From assembly GCA_037013685.1 (NCBI GenBank), contig CM072886.1:64742433-64806432 (forward strand): a DNA stretch of 64,000 bases, in the 5' to 3' direction. This document shows, one piece after another, positions 49,201-62,487 of this stretch. Positions within the stretch are counted from its first letter, which is position 1, and each line of letters starts with the position of its first letter. Position numbers and translations under genes: made by a program. The notes below the pieces were generated by a model that did not search any database, was not told the origin of the DNA, and saw only the letters and a list, made by a program, of their open reading frames with translations. Source of the DNA: Acridotheres tristis (lineage: Eukaryota; Chordata; Aves; Passeriformes; Sturnidae).

Positions 49201-50399
49201 AATAATGGAATCTTATTCTATCACCATTAAATTTTATGGCAAAATTCCTATTCACTTGACACGGGATAATGCTAAGGAAGAAAAAGGAAGAGATAACAGA
49301 ATTAAGTCCTTCTAAATGCAGAGTCCATTGCTGTCCCTGCAATAAATTACCTGTGCAACCTGCAAGTAAAATACTGAGAGCCTGATTCAGCTCACTGGTG
49401 TGCTATCTGGAATTGAGAATTTAATTGGAATAATTGGAATTATCTCTTCATGCACATACAAGGTTGAGGAGAAAGAGGCTGAATAGCAGAAGAAACAGAA
49501 ATCCCTATTTCTCCACAAAGTGCAAAAGAACTGTGAGTAATTTCCCAAGTTCCTCCCATCTCCAGTCATTTGGAGATCCAACACAGCTGGGCTTCATTCC
49601 CTACAAAGCAGTCCCTGGTGCTCTTTGAGTTGTCCAAAAGAAGTAAAGGCAATTCTTGTGTCAGAATGAGCATGGGAACACACAGCTTCTAACTTCCCTG
49701 ACTCTGACTCCCAGCTGTTAAGGAAAGGGGTACTGAATTACCTTGAATTGTACAGCAGTAGAGAATTCACAAAGTTTAACTACAGATAAATAAAGCAATT
49801 GTCAAATTTTGAAAACTTCACATGGAAAACATAGCAGACTAGAAGCAACAACTCAATTTTTTTGTGGACATCTTGACTCAATGTTCTTGTTTATTCTCTG
49901 TAAAGCATAAAGCCACCTTATCATGTGATACGATGGTCTCATACCTGATATGCAGTTTCTCCTTGTTTTTCCTTTCTTGACATTATTCTTTATAGCAGCA
50001 GAATATTTACATATTCTCTGAAAATGAAATATCTTGAGAAGGTATTTTCGAGGTTTTATTCAAAATTACCTGAACCTGAAAAACCTCACATATATATGTT
50101 TAGTTTCCATCAGTGAAGTTTCTTTAAAACATCAGGTTTGTGCATGACTCTTTACAGTTTAGGGGCCTAGAAGAATTGGGATGAAAGACAAGAAGCAGGA
50201 AAAAGTTAGAGCATTAAACAAAGTACAAATAAAGCAGAAAAAACAACACAAATTATACCAGAGCAAACATCAGAAAAAGCAGTCATCCATTCTACTGCAG
50301 CAAAGGAGCTATTCAGCAAAATCTGACCAAACACCTTGTTTCCAGGGTTTGGGGTTTTTTTTTAATTTTTAGACCCTGTTAAAACATTTTTTAAATATG

Positions 50400-50830
50400 C
50401 AAGAAATTACTTTGAAAAGCAGTAATTGCAATATTAAAATTTGCTTAAATTTCTTTTGCACTGATTTGTGTACAGGCTTTTATCCTAGGTTCCCACGAAG
50501 CCATAAAACGTTTAAAATACTGTCTGCACAAATGCAAAATTTATGAATTCACACATCTCTGGTTGATTTATGTGAAATAATAATGCACTATTTAATGCTT
50601 AAACATGGCTAGAAGCAATGCTAGGCTATCAAGATGTACAATGAAATAATAGATTTATAAGACGGATAACCTTCCTGCCTAGAGAAGCTTGTTTAAAGGT
50701 GTTGTACAGATATATTAAACTATATGTAATTTTATACTAACTTAATGCTGTAGGCCTATACTGCGAGCAATAAAAGATTACTGCCACAGTATTTTCAATA
50801 ATAAAATGATCTGGCTATACAACATAAGGT
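50400..50830. promoter_or_regulatory. Candidate conserved non-coding stretch
   Basis: Repeat-free AT-rich sequence with scattered retained CpGs (near 50497, 50509, 50663 and 50763) and words such as AATAATGCACTATTTAATGC and GCAATAAAAGATTACTGCC. Its texture is like deeply conserved non-coding DNA. This is only an impression to be tested by alignment. Confidence 0.18.
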
Positions 50831-52444
50831 ATCAGAGGAGTGAAAAAAAATTCTTTATGATTTCAAACTTTTTACTCCTCTCTTTTGATTTAATTTAAAT
50901 ATTTAACTGTTATCCTCGCCTTTCACAGCTCACTGTCATCAACTCTCATCTGATTTATCCAAATTACTTTTATTTCACCCTTCAAGGGTTCCAGTTTCTC
51001 TCTGTGACACTAAATAACAACATATTCAAAGATGTTTGCATTAAAATAAAAGGGACTTTGTGTGGGACATGGTGCCTCTTATAGGAACAGATTTCTGCTG
51101 AGGTAGAAAACACCACTATCACTTTGTGATGAGCTGCAGCTTCCATCACCTGCTCATTCCTGGCAGGGATACAAAGGTAGCAGGATCTATCCCTTAAGTA
51201 GACCAGCAGGATACAATATTGAATGGCAACTCACAACATTGACTGACATTAGCTGGGCTACTTCTAAAAGACAATGTGGAAAAACAAACCTTAGCATCAT
51301 ATATTTAAGGACTTGTACTATTAGTTCAATGACAGGAATCCTCTCAAATACATGCTGGAGCAGTGCCCATGGAGCCTAAATGTTCACGTATGTTTTTCTC
51401 AGAGGAGCTCACAGTTTGTTTGACTTTTTTTTTAATTCAGTACTAATCAAAAGGCTTTTAAATAAAAGACCCTTTCAAGCAACTTTCCCACTATAAGGAT
51501 ATTTTCACAGAAATTCTGATTAGGAGCCTACGCTTGGAAAAAAAACTCACATTTGAATCTGACAGTGAACAATTCTTCCTATGGTTTTCTCTATTTTGTT
51601 TTTACTTTCTTCTGCTGATTTTTCAATTGTTCAAGTGAGTGTGTTTTCTTAAGTCAACCAATGAAAAAGAAAGATTAAATGGAGTTCAACTACACTTAGT
51701 AGGCACTTTTATTTAATAGACAAAAAAATAATGCATTTTTCTTAGTGTATATCTTACCAGGATTGCCATAGAATCCTGCTCTTCTTTGATAGTCTCAAGC
51801 CATGAGAGAGATCAGACCCCACACTGAAAGCTGCTGAAAGTTTTCAAGTGACTCTAGATTTTGATATGCCGCTACTGGCTCATAAATATGAAGGAAAAGC
51901 AAAGTGGTCTAAAGACAGTGCAAACTGTAGACAGCTAGCACAAAAACCTTAAAGTTGAAATAAAAACTTAAGTCGAAATAACTTCCTAGTCAACCAGTTA
52001 ACTAGCCAAACCCAGTAAACCATCCTGGACAAGTGGAGCTCTCCTCTTGCAGATGGATGAGCCAGTCTGAGCAAGGGAACTTTCGTGTTGTACCCGAGCC
52101 CAGCTGAGGTGTGTGAATCTGGCAGCTCTCCAGTGCTCAGCCTCAGGGGATTCCCAGAAAGCAATGGCAGGATGCATCTTTTCAGACATTCAGAATGTAG
52201 ATGCCTGCTCATGACTGGTAGTTCTACTTTAAATCTATCACTTTTCTAAGATGGTCAAAATTAATCATATCCCAGATGCCAATTTCTTTACATTGACTAA
52301 GAGCAGACACCACAGGATCAGGTTCAGCATTCTACTCTGTATCCTAAAGACAAGATGAATTGCCCACAAAGGTCTTGAGGAAGTTTCGACTGTGGTCAAT
52401 ACTTTCTTTCACTCAATCTTAATGTAAATTAATAAAGAATTTTA

Positions 52445-52470
52445 TAATAAAGAAGCTTAATAAAGAAGCT
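52445..52470. repeat. 13-bp perfect tandem duplication
   Basis: TAATAAAGAAGCT occurs twice in direct succession (52445-52457 and 52458-52470). A partial related word, TAATAAAGAA, lies just upstream. Confidence 0.9.
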
Positions 52471-55400
52471 ATAAGTTTTCTATACAGAATAATTGGAGGT
52501 AACAGTGTCTCCAAGGAAGAGGGGAAGCAATCCAGAACTCATTGCAGAGATTTCCCCTCATTCAGTGGCTATACTGGGCATTTGGATTGAGGCACATTAC
52601 TACACATTCCCATTCTCCTCAGAGCTTGCAAAACTGAACACAGAAGAGGAAGAAGACTCTCATTTCTCTGTCTCCAGCAAGCAGGTTACAATTGATTCTG
52701 GCTTATATTAAATTGGTCTTTGATGATGTTCTACATTTTCAAAGTATCCTAGAGACTTTCAACTAAACCTTTTAACACCCTAATGAGACAGGGGAATTGC
52801 TGTTCTGCCTCCTTGTAAATGAAGAAACTGAAAGACAGATATCACAGGCTATGCATTTAAAACCATTTGCTAAATTTGAGTAATTCAGTATCTGGATTCT
52901 CATTTTGGGACTCCCAAAGCATAACTTTTAAAGGTAATCAGTACCCACTGCTCAGAGCAGCTGAGATCATTCACCTCCTGCAAAAAATCACACTGAAGAC
53001 CTTACAAAGCAGGCATACAAGAAGCAGAGCATACAAAATAGTGGACCCTTCTCAACATGTTTTGCTGAATTACTGGCTTGAAATAATAAAACAAATTCAG
53101 CCACTCTAACATTAATTAACAGCACAGAAAAGGAAGCAAATACTATGCTTGAGCATGTAAATCATACATCTGCATATTGCACAACTGCTTATGCATGTTA
53201 ATTTCCAATTCCATTATTAGTCACTGTTTCTTATTTGAAACAGAAAAGCAAAACTCACACAACCATAAATACTTTGGTTTACTAGCTCTTTTTTTCTTCT
53301 GTATTTATTCCATTCTCAGCAGTGGTTAGCATATAACAAGCATTCTATGAGGGAAGAAGTTTGTTTTGTGCTAATGACACTTTTAATAGCCATTTAAAAC
53401 CAGATGAAGTAGAGTGTAGACAGCTTTATATACAGCTAGGTGTTGAGTCTTCTTTTTAACCAGCAAAACCACTTTCACAAAGTTTAGAAAAAAATTAATC
53501 CAAACTATGTAATGCTTTACTTCCACAAATGCTAGCCACAGGTGAAGAATATTTCCTGCATTTTCAGAACCTAAGCAAATATTTTTTCAAGCCAGTGTGG
53601 TACTGAGTATTTATGGCTAAATGTGCTGCAGAAGCACAAACAAGATGGTGAAGGGAGGTGATGGTTACAGAGGCTTCATGAATCACGACATCTCATCGGC
53701 TCCAAATTTATTCTACAGCTCCCCACTTGGGAAAAAAAAACAGCTTGAAAAGAGAGGTAAAATAATCCCCACTGGGTGCACAGTTGCTCTCTCCACTCCT
53801 AAACTTTGTGCAAATCCAGCCACTTTTAACTCCGCCAATAAATAATGACAACTCTGACTCTAAATCCTCCATTACCTAAACTTGTAAAAATGCCCAAAAA
53901 AAGTATTGCAACTAGAGTTCTACAGCCATGAAAGAGAAATACAAAACTAACTATATATTATCGAATGTGTATTTAACAATTACAATTACAGGAATTTAGA
54001 GCAAAATTCTCTCTTCCATTAACTAGAGATTTGACACCAAGATTTGATGCAGGATACACGACAAAACTTGCCTTAGGTAACCACAGGAGGACGAGAAAGA
54101 AAACTAGCTTCATCCAAGGTTATTTTTAACTAAGTTGTAACAAAATTACTGTGAAAACTTCCAAAGTAGATAATAAAAATTATTCCATATGGGCATGCTC
54201 TCCGGGGAAGAAATATATAATACCAAAAAATAAACTCTGAAATAATACGCCACAAATAGTGGATCTCTTACATACTATCATGTTCTCTAGTTTCTTAATA
54301 TCCTGCTCAGAAAAGATTAGTTCACCATTAAAAGTATTCAACTTGCTTAAAACTTTACTTCAATTCACAACACAAAACATTGCAAAGTGTTATAAAAGTA
54401 ACAGAAGAGTAAAAATATTAATTAAACACAGCATTAAAAGATGAGAAACATTTCAATTTAGATGCTGAAAATATCCTACAAAGTCCAAATACAACGTGCT
54501 AACATACATCTCAGCTTAATCAGTTTTCTCAAAAGCAGCCACATAATCTTAATAATTTTTAGAAGATTGAGTAGTTCTGTGACAAAGAAATTCTAGAAAG
54601 GAATGTTTGTTAAATATGCAGATTTCCAGCTAAAGAAAATAATGACAAAATAAGATTCATCACGAAATAACCACAACTTTAATTCCAGTTTGTTATAAAC
54701 TGAAAATGGATCATAGGTCAGTGAAGGGACAGGCAGAGACCATACTTCAATGCAAGGTCACTATCAGGGTATTCTCATAAACAAATACCATTGTTTGAAC
54801 ATTCCAACAATCTACCTATTGCAAACAAGGTGTGCTTTTCTACTCAGTAACTTTTTTCAGGAAAAATTTCCTAAGATTTTCTTGAAGTATCTTGTGAATG
54901 CTGCATGTTTATACTGCTTAAATAAGAATATTGTAAATATTTTAAGTTGTTCTATGAGACAGGGAGTGCAAATTCCAGTGCACAGTTGAACATATGCCAT
55001 ATTGGTGCTGTGAGATGTCACTGGAGCTACAAACCGTTACAGCACAGACTATGTTTATTTATACAAATCTGTTTATTATGTCTCTCTCTCCCCAAAATTA
55101 TACCAAAAGACATCAATTTATTTCAACCAAAACCAATAAAAAACAGAAAATCACCCAAACAAAATAAACTTAATTTTGATCTCTGCTTGTCTCATGTAAA
55201 TCTAAAGTTTTTATTGTCAAGCTAAAAATGCTTGAACCATTTTTAGCTAAATCCCCCAAAATTGTTTTTATTCCCAGACGTATAACTAAAAACAATTAGC
55301 TGAACTTTCTAAGAAAATTCTCTGTTAGGCTATGACTAAGCATGTAAAGTTTCAGAGCCCAGGAGGGAATTTTCTGCAAAATTACAAGCAATTGAACATT

Positions 55401-55675
55401 TCCACTACAATTAATCGTGTGCCCTAGGAAATGTACATCTTGGACAATTAAATTTTCTCCCGCTTATTCTCAGTACAGCATTTTCAATTGGTCATAACCT
55501 TTTCTTGACTCCATTTTCTTAAAGTGGATGGTCCTTCTAAGAGTGTTTCTATGCCATATTTTAATGTTATGTCTGTCAGTACGTTTTGTAGTTTTACAAC
55601 TGGGTTCTTAAAGCAATACTTCTACACTCATGTTTAAGAACCTGAGAGTCATTTTATTCCCCTGAATGCGAGGTA

Positions 55676-55717
55676 TTACAGCTCCAGCTGACTTCAGTAA
55701 ATATACACGGGAGATTT
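55676..55717 (+). repeat. Possible remnant of ancient palindromic repeat
   Basis: ATTACAGCTCCAGCTGACTT, then CAGTAAATATACACGGGAG resembles a decayed AACTCCATTGACTTCAGTGG-type half-element. Weak. Confidence 0.3.
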
Positions 55718-57249
55718 AGTCACTGCAAACAAAAAATTCAATTTCTCTAAAAATAAGTTTGATAATTTTGGCATAATATGAACAATATCTGAAGTCAAAT
55801 GACAAAACCTCAGTCCAAAGACAAACTATTCCCAGAATTTTGAGATCTTTTGATGCAATGAATGCAATAGTGAAATTTCATCAGCCAACAATCTGCTCTA
55901 TTTGCTTTCAGTTCAGAGCCATTGACTCTAAGAAACAGAAGATCAGTCAAATTCTGTATTTGAGTGTTGATCACCTCTTATCATTAGCAGCAATTTTAAT
56001 TTAGTTGAGCCAAACTAGTAAACAGAAGCCCAAAACCAAAACTAAAAGCAAAAGGCACCTTGACATAACACACTAATGCATTCCAGTGTCATCCAATACG
56101 CAGAACCTTGCTGTCCTGAGGGCACAATGCACAAGGGCTTCTGCAACTCATCTCAGACCAAAGTGGCATCCTGACAAGTGAATAATCTCAGCAACACAAT
56201 GAGACTCAACAAGTAAAGACCAGTTCAAAGCTGACTGATAATTTCTTTAACAGAATTACCTTGGTTTTTAGGCACTAGCATTACTTATGTTGTGGATTAA
56301 GGCTAGAAAGCATGCAAAATATCATGGCAAAGTCTTGCTTCCCAGGTGCCAAAGCCACTTTGCATAGAGTCTTGAGCTATTGGGAAAAAGAGTAAGGAAA
56401 CAATATTTTATCCCTCTGCCTACCTGCAAGTTACATCCTTCCCCAGCTGAGGAAAAACTGACCTATGAATTCATTTTTCCTCCACTCGTCTACTTGCAGA
56501 AAAGGAGCCGTAGCAGTGTCAGGCAGCTGAAGGATGCCTGAGAATTATACCTGCTGTTGTTCTGCCTGCCAATCTCATAACAACTGCAGGAACTGGACAG
56601 AGGTCCCCAGTGACAAAAACCAAGCAAAGTAAACGAGATTCCAACATACTTTTAAAATAATGTTTGTGCACTGAGGGAAAACACAATTCTTGCCCCTTTC
56701 CAATCAATGAAACCCAGTATCTGCAATTATTTACAGGGAGGTTTCTATGCAGTGAGGAGGATTTACTTTTTTCTGGCAGCAATCTTCCCAGGCTTAAAGC
56801 CCCTAACGCTATCATTTCAGAGCACTTTATATTCTCTGCAATCTAGAAATCCTCTGGATGTGTGGACTAATTGTGTAACAAAAACTGCACTAATACACAT
56901 CCCAGATTACTCAAATTCTCATATTCACCTTTCTTTTCTTTTCAATTCACTGTACTTCTCAAAGACATTACTATCGAAAATTATACTATTTAAATGGTGC
57001 ATAAACAATGTAGATGTAAGCTCTTCACATGGAAAGCAATCAAGCTAAGTCTGCATTAAGCAACTTTTTTCCTCTTTTTTCCCCCCTGGTTGTAAATGCA
57101 GAACACAATATGCTCACTGTGATTCTAAAATGTTAATAAATCCTAAGGTAAAGAAATATCTTTATGATTCTGAAGGAGTCCTGAAATGGTTCAGCAGTCT
57201 TAGATTTGCATTTAGTTGCAATGCACGAATAAAAACAAAAGCAAAAAAA

Positions 57250-57265
57250 GTTTTTAAGTTTTTAA
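57250..57265. repeat. 8-bp tandem duplication
   Basis: GTTTTTAA twice in succession. Confidence 0.7.
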
Positions 57266-60200
57266 GTCACAGAAATGGCTGATACAGTGAGATGGTTCCC
57301 TCTTCTGGCCAAAGCTGGAGGAAAATAAACTCTTCGGGTTTTTTTTAATTGAAATCACATAATTTGTAGAATTTAAAATTCAAATATCGGTCTAATTTTA
57401 GTTTACAACAAATTCATCTAAATATTTTTATGATATATTTTCAGAAATTAGTCCTGAGATAAGATAAATTTTCAGAAAATGCTTTAGGAAAGGTTATATT
57501 TTGTCGGCTGTCTGGAACTTCATATATAGATCACCTTACTGATAACCCAATATTAGCACAGACCTCAGAATCGTGCATCCAACGCATTAATCACATAACA
57601 AATATGCATTCTTGAAAAGAAAGAAACTGTAAAAAAAAAAAAACACCAAAACAGTTAAAGTGAAAGCTAATTCACTATTGTCTTAAAAATAAATAAATAA
57701 AGAATCATTCCTCATTTGGCCCTGGCTAATCTTCTAATTTCCAACAATGCTACAATCCAAATACCTCTCAGTATTTATGGCAATGTACGTTTAATTTTTT
57801 TTTTTTTTTAAAGAAAGGCCCCAAACCAGAATATATCCTTTCTATATACTGCACCCAAAAAACCAAAGTACAACTCTAACAGTGCCAGTGCTAATTTGAG
57901 AGCATATATTATGGCTTTTTTCACAAGGTAAAATTTTAAAAAAACTGCTACCAAGAAGTTAGGTAATACCACACTGAACTGAAAAAGCAACACCTCATCC
58001 ATGAGGCAAAAATACATTTACATAAATTCAGCTAAAGAGTAGACAAAGAAAAAAGAAAGAAATGGCTGAAAAGCAGCAACAAAAACTTCCTAGTTAGCTC
58101 CTGTGAAAAGAAGGGAAAATGGAAAGGATAGGACTTCCATAGGACCCAAAGTTTTATCCGGATTCTAAAGCTCTAACAAATAATGCAGAACTTGGGGATG
58201 ATGTAAACAGAGAGATTCTTCTACTGAAGTGGCTGATCCATGTCAGTTTGTTAAAAACAGACTAAGTTCAGCCCTTTGTCTACTTTGATCATCATCCATT
58301 TTCTGGGTTCTGGGCACCATTTCTCCAGTGTTCATCCCTCTTTTTGAATTGCACCCTCGAGAAATTCCATGAAATCCAATTTTTTTTTCACAGTCCCAAT
58401 TACTGTAATACATTCCTGACGAAAGCCAACACTAAGTTTTGGAGTTGAAACAATGTGCTTTCCAAACTGATGCTTTTCTGGGACATTATATTTCCTCTCC
58501 TAGGAGACTTTCAGCTTCTCATTAATTGTAAATCCTATCAGCCCTATCTGCTAAAAAAATAAACAACAGAGAAATTTCACTGTGCAGCATATGTCACTCA
58601 AGCCAAAGGAGTTACCTGGTTAATGATGACAAACAGGAGAGGACATGAAAAAATATTTATTCTCTTCTCTTGTACTTTAAGATTTCTGCTCTGTTAGATT
58701 TTGGTAGGAACTCACAGCACTAAATTTATTCATAAAAAGATCCTTTCTGCCTCCACCAAGTTGATGTGGCCACATAACTCAGAACCCTTTTAATAACTCT
58801 TATTTTCCTTTAACTTGCCTTGCTTCTTTTATTATTCAGACACTGAGACTATTACTTCTGGTTTGTATCCTACCTTTTTTTGTTCAGGGAAAATCATAGC
58901 AAGCTAATCAAAGCTTAGTGTTAAAACAGCAACAAAACCAACACAGATAAAAGCAAACAAAACACACAATTTTGGCTCTGCAGCATTCCACAGAGAATCA
59001 CGAAGAAAGGACATGGACAGAGAAAAGGAAGATTTCGAATGAGGTGCAATCTTTTGTGCACATAACACAAAAAATGAGGTTGCCACTGAAAGAGGTCCAT
59101 AAAGACCTGTGATTAAAAAACCTAACCCCAGCCTCACTTAGAATGAAGACCAGGAAATATACAGCAGGACACAGAGCACAGCCAAGGCATGGGATTGAAT
59201 ACTAACCTATAACCATCTATTAATCTGTAGCTGCTGTGTGTTGTTCACTATGGCTTCATGCCATGCCAAGAAGCAATCTCCAACACCATTCCCAGACTTC
59301 ATCTGTGGTGCAACACAGCACAGAGATTGTTCTCAATGCACATGGATAGGGAGGGGCAGCCTATTCTGGGAGAAAGCAGGCAAGAATGGGGTAAGAATGA
59401 GCTTAGCTTTAAGTACAGAAACTACTAACTTGACTTTGTATTTCTCCCTTCTCTGCATCACTTTACTTGAGCATATTTTACATGCAACTCAGGAGTGTAA
59501 AATACATTTATTGGTGAACACGTACAAAAAGACAGCAAGGATAAATGAGTTACTACACTAAGCACTAATATTGTCATCATTCTTAATAATACACCTCAAT
59601 AATAAGGAGTATTTTTCAGCTAGGCAGGCATCAGCCCAGTGGGGAACGGTGGGTGTCTGTTTCTCTTTGTTTTTGATCTTCCATCTGCCAAGTACACTTT
59701 TTTTTCTATTTTTCCATGTTACCAGTTTTCCTCTTCAATCCCTGACTTTTATCTGAGCCCAGTTCATCTATCTTACCTCCATCTGCTCTTTTACCTTTCC
59801 TACCTGGTACTTTCTTGCAACTCAGATTTTCTCTGGAGTCTAAGTGGTTACACTGCCTTATCAATGCTGAACCTTGGAGGAAGTTAATGCCTAAGAGGAT
59901 GGTCACACATTCAAGGTCAAGAGAAAGGGATTTCTTCCAATTTATTGGCAAATAAAACCAGTTTTATATCAGCAAATTATATAAAAGTTAGTTTAGTTAG
60001 AACTGGTTCTGGAATATTAAAGTACTCCATGTGTCCCTCCATATGAACAATAAATTATACATCACTATTTTTTTCCCTTGGTGGAAAATAAAATCAGGAA
60101 GAAAAAACAAAAACCACTTGGCTTCCTCTAAAAATATTACCCTGGAAGTTCAAGTCAATCACTTATTTTATAAAAACAAAATTAATTTTCATTGAAAAAG

Positions 60201-60426
60201 TTGTGAAATATTCAGAAACTTTAGAAAGAAAAAATATTTTGCTGGTGAAATTTATGTTATGGGCCAAAATGGGACCTAAATGATCCTTACTTTTATGTTT
60301 CTTTTGCATTGAATTACAACGAATTTTAATGGTAGAACGACCGGATATTAAAAGGTTTTCCTTCAGCATATGCTTTGATACAGCACCAACATCTTCTTAT
60401 AAAGGCAAGTTCTTCAAAATACAACT

Positions 60427-60456
60427 TTTTAGAAAAGCTCCTTTTAGAAAAGCTCC
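60427..60456. repeat. 15-bp perfect tandem duplication
   Basis: TTTTAGAAAAGCTCC occurs at 60427-60441 and again at 60442-60456 without a difference, so the event is probably recent. Confidence 0.93.
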
Positions 60457-61800
60457 ATAAATAAAATGCTAGTTTACTTTTTCTTCAAGCTTGACTTCCT
60501 CGCTTGTTACTGTTGTGCAAGAGAATGACAGATAAGTTTTTACAGAGCACAGAGAAACAGAATGCTTTGAATATTAAAATAAGCTTTTGTAAATTTCTTT
60601 TGTCTTAGATGATTTGCTTACTAAATCTTAAATCCCCCAACAACACTCACATTAGCAATGCTAACATTGGTAGATGACATACAATCTTTCCTCACACACG
60701 AAGCCCAGCTGAACAAAGGAATTAAAGAAACTTTTGCCAGCTTCAGTGATGACAAGCATTAAATAAAGCATTTATTTGACAACAAAAATAAAGTCAAGAA
60801 AATGACAAATAGCAAGACTAAGTATGGGCAAACTAAATCCCAAATTTCTAAATCTCTAAATCTATAAGGAACATTATATAAAGTATCAGGTGTTTTTTAC
60901 CCTTCTGTACCTTATTTCTAGGATTTTCTCAGTGGACGAAAAATAGACAAGAAGAATGTATTAAATTTGATACTGTCATTTGCCCAAATAAACACGGAGT
61001 TTTATGAATATAACTGAAATAAGAACAACAAATCCAAAAGATAAAGGTTCATACATGTGTAATCTGAAATTTTTACATCCCACCCTCAAGCAGTATTTCT
61101 AATTTTTTTATTTGTTTTTCAACAAAGTAACTGCCAGTTTTCAGTATGTGACAATTTTAGCATGGTTTGAAGCAGCACTCAGCAGTAGAAAGCTCAAAAT
61201 GCATGCTACCTATGTCAGTTTCTCATAATTTTTTAGAAAAAAATATATATTAAAAAGAAAAATAAGCAATCAAACAAACAAAAAAACCCAAAACCCGAAC
61301 TCCTAAAAATCCTCCAGATAATATTATTAGTTTTTGCTCTGGCTTTTAAATGACACCACTTCTTTCTGTCAAGTTTATAGAAGTTGGATTTTGGTACAAT
61401 TTAATTTTTAGTTCTTGATGGTATGAACATTGACTGTAACTTGATTCCATTATTTTAATTTCTTTCAAATCAGATTTAAATTAAATATTACAAATATTAT
61501 CTTATCACCTTTCAGTTTGGCTTTATAAACTTAATGCTATATAAAGTACTCTTAATTAGCAGCAACCATGGAGAAACATAACAAAAAAAGAAGCTCAGAG
61601 TTGGGTAAGATAAAGAGATCAACTACCACACAGCTTAGGGTTTTTTTTTCAAAAGAGATCTAATATAACTCTACTTAACAGAAATTTACAAGGTTTTTGT
61701 CTCAAATAAAACACAGAAAAAACAGCTCAGAGGCATACATCAAAGCTTTAAAAATTTTTAAAGAGGCAAACCTAAAGAAGGTGAATATCTGTGGAGAAAT

Positions 61801-61868
61801 TTAAGAGTTGAACTCAATGATCCTTGTGGGTCCCTTCCAAATCAGAATTTTCAATAGTTCTGGGATTC
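61801..61868 (+). mobile_element. CR1 LINE extreme 3' tail fragment
   Basis: TTGAACTCAATGATCCTTGT, then GGGTCCCTTCCAAATCAGAA, then TTCTGGGATTC reproduces the CR1 tail GTTGGACTCGATGATCCTTG, then TGGGTCCCTTCCAACTCAG, then the ATTCTATG repeat end. Only the last 70 bp remain. Plus orientation. Confidence 0.85.
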
Positions 61869-61979
61869 ATTACAGCTTGCCCAGCTTTAATTTTACTCCT
61901 TTAGAAGGTGGCTTAACAAAAGCCAGCAGGCAATGACAGTCACCTTGAGTGCCATTCAGTTTTGGCCCTGATGCATCAG

Positions 61980-62125
61980 TGCACGGGAGGAAGGTGCAGT
62001 GCCCCAGCTGTGACAGCGCTGCGTCGCGCTCCCTCACACACCAGACTCCGCGGTGAGTGACAGATCTGTCCCCACTGACAGCTTCTCACACAGGCCTGCT
62101 TTTACAAGGGATGATGCCGAGCGCT
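61980..62125 (+). other. Small CpG-rich patch with splice-donor-like end
   Basis: About nine CpGs fall within roughly 145 bp, including GCGCTGCGTCGCGCTCCC near 62017-62034, CCGCGG near 62048-62053, and GCCGAGCGC near 62115. The rest of the window is nearly CpG-free. CCGCGGTGAGTGAC contains a consensus-like 5' splice site (CG|GTGAGT) on plus. It could be a tiny promoter with a first exon of a non-coding RNA, a GC-rich repeat remnant, or chance. No open reading frame of note and no TATA box or Inr evidence. Confidence 0.3.
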
Positions 62126-62397
62126 TTTATTTTGTGTTTCTGAGGGTCTTTATGCTGAGAGGTGACTGTTGACATTTTGGCAGTTTGATGTGAAGAACAT
62201 GGATATATTTTCCTGCAGTCTCGAACATGACATATGGGAGCCAGAACTCACCTGTCACAAGTTGCCAAGCATAATACGTTGTTTGTAAGAAAAAATAACC
62301 TCTGGGAATATCCAAATGATATTAATACAGTATGGCTAAGGAGACAGAGGCCATAGGCAGGCCTGGCATATAAGGGCACTACTGCCATTGACTTTGG

Positions 62398-62422
62398 ATG
62401 GTGTAACACTTCCTTACACCAT
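62398..62422. repeat. Hairpin with 9-bp perfect stem, possible ancient repeat core
   Basis: ATGGTGTAA (62398-62406) pairs with TTACACCAT (62414-62422) across seven bases. GCCATTGACTTTGGATGG just upstream resembles the CCATTGACTTCAATGG core, so this may be a scrambled palindromic repeat copy. Confidence 0.4.
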
Positions 62423-62448
62423 TGCTGTACGTGGCTCCAAGTGACTTT

Positions 62449-62487
62449 CAATTTAAAGAAATATCATTCTCAATTAAAGAAATATCA
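62449..62487. repeat. Direct repeat, two copies of about 17 bp
   Basis: CAATTTAAAGAAATATCA and CAATTAAAGAAATATCA are separated by four bases. Confidence 0.8.

Larger units (their letters stand above)
45837..61800. other. Non-coding AT-rich unique DNA
   Basis: No supportable gene in about 16 kb. Frames are 113 codons or less. Contents: weak palindromic repeat copies (46180-46220 and 55676-55717), tandem duplications (52445-52470, 57250-57265 and 60427-60456), a possible conserved stretch (50400-50830), a small GC-richer patch at 51985-52220, and A or T homopolymers near 57632 and 57797. Confidence 0.7.
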
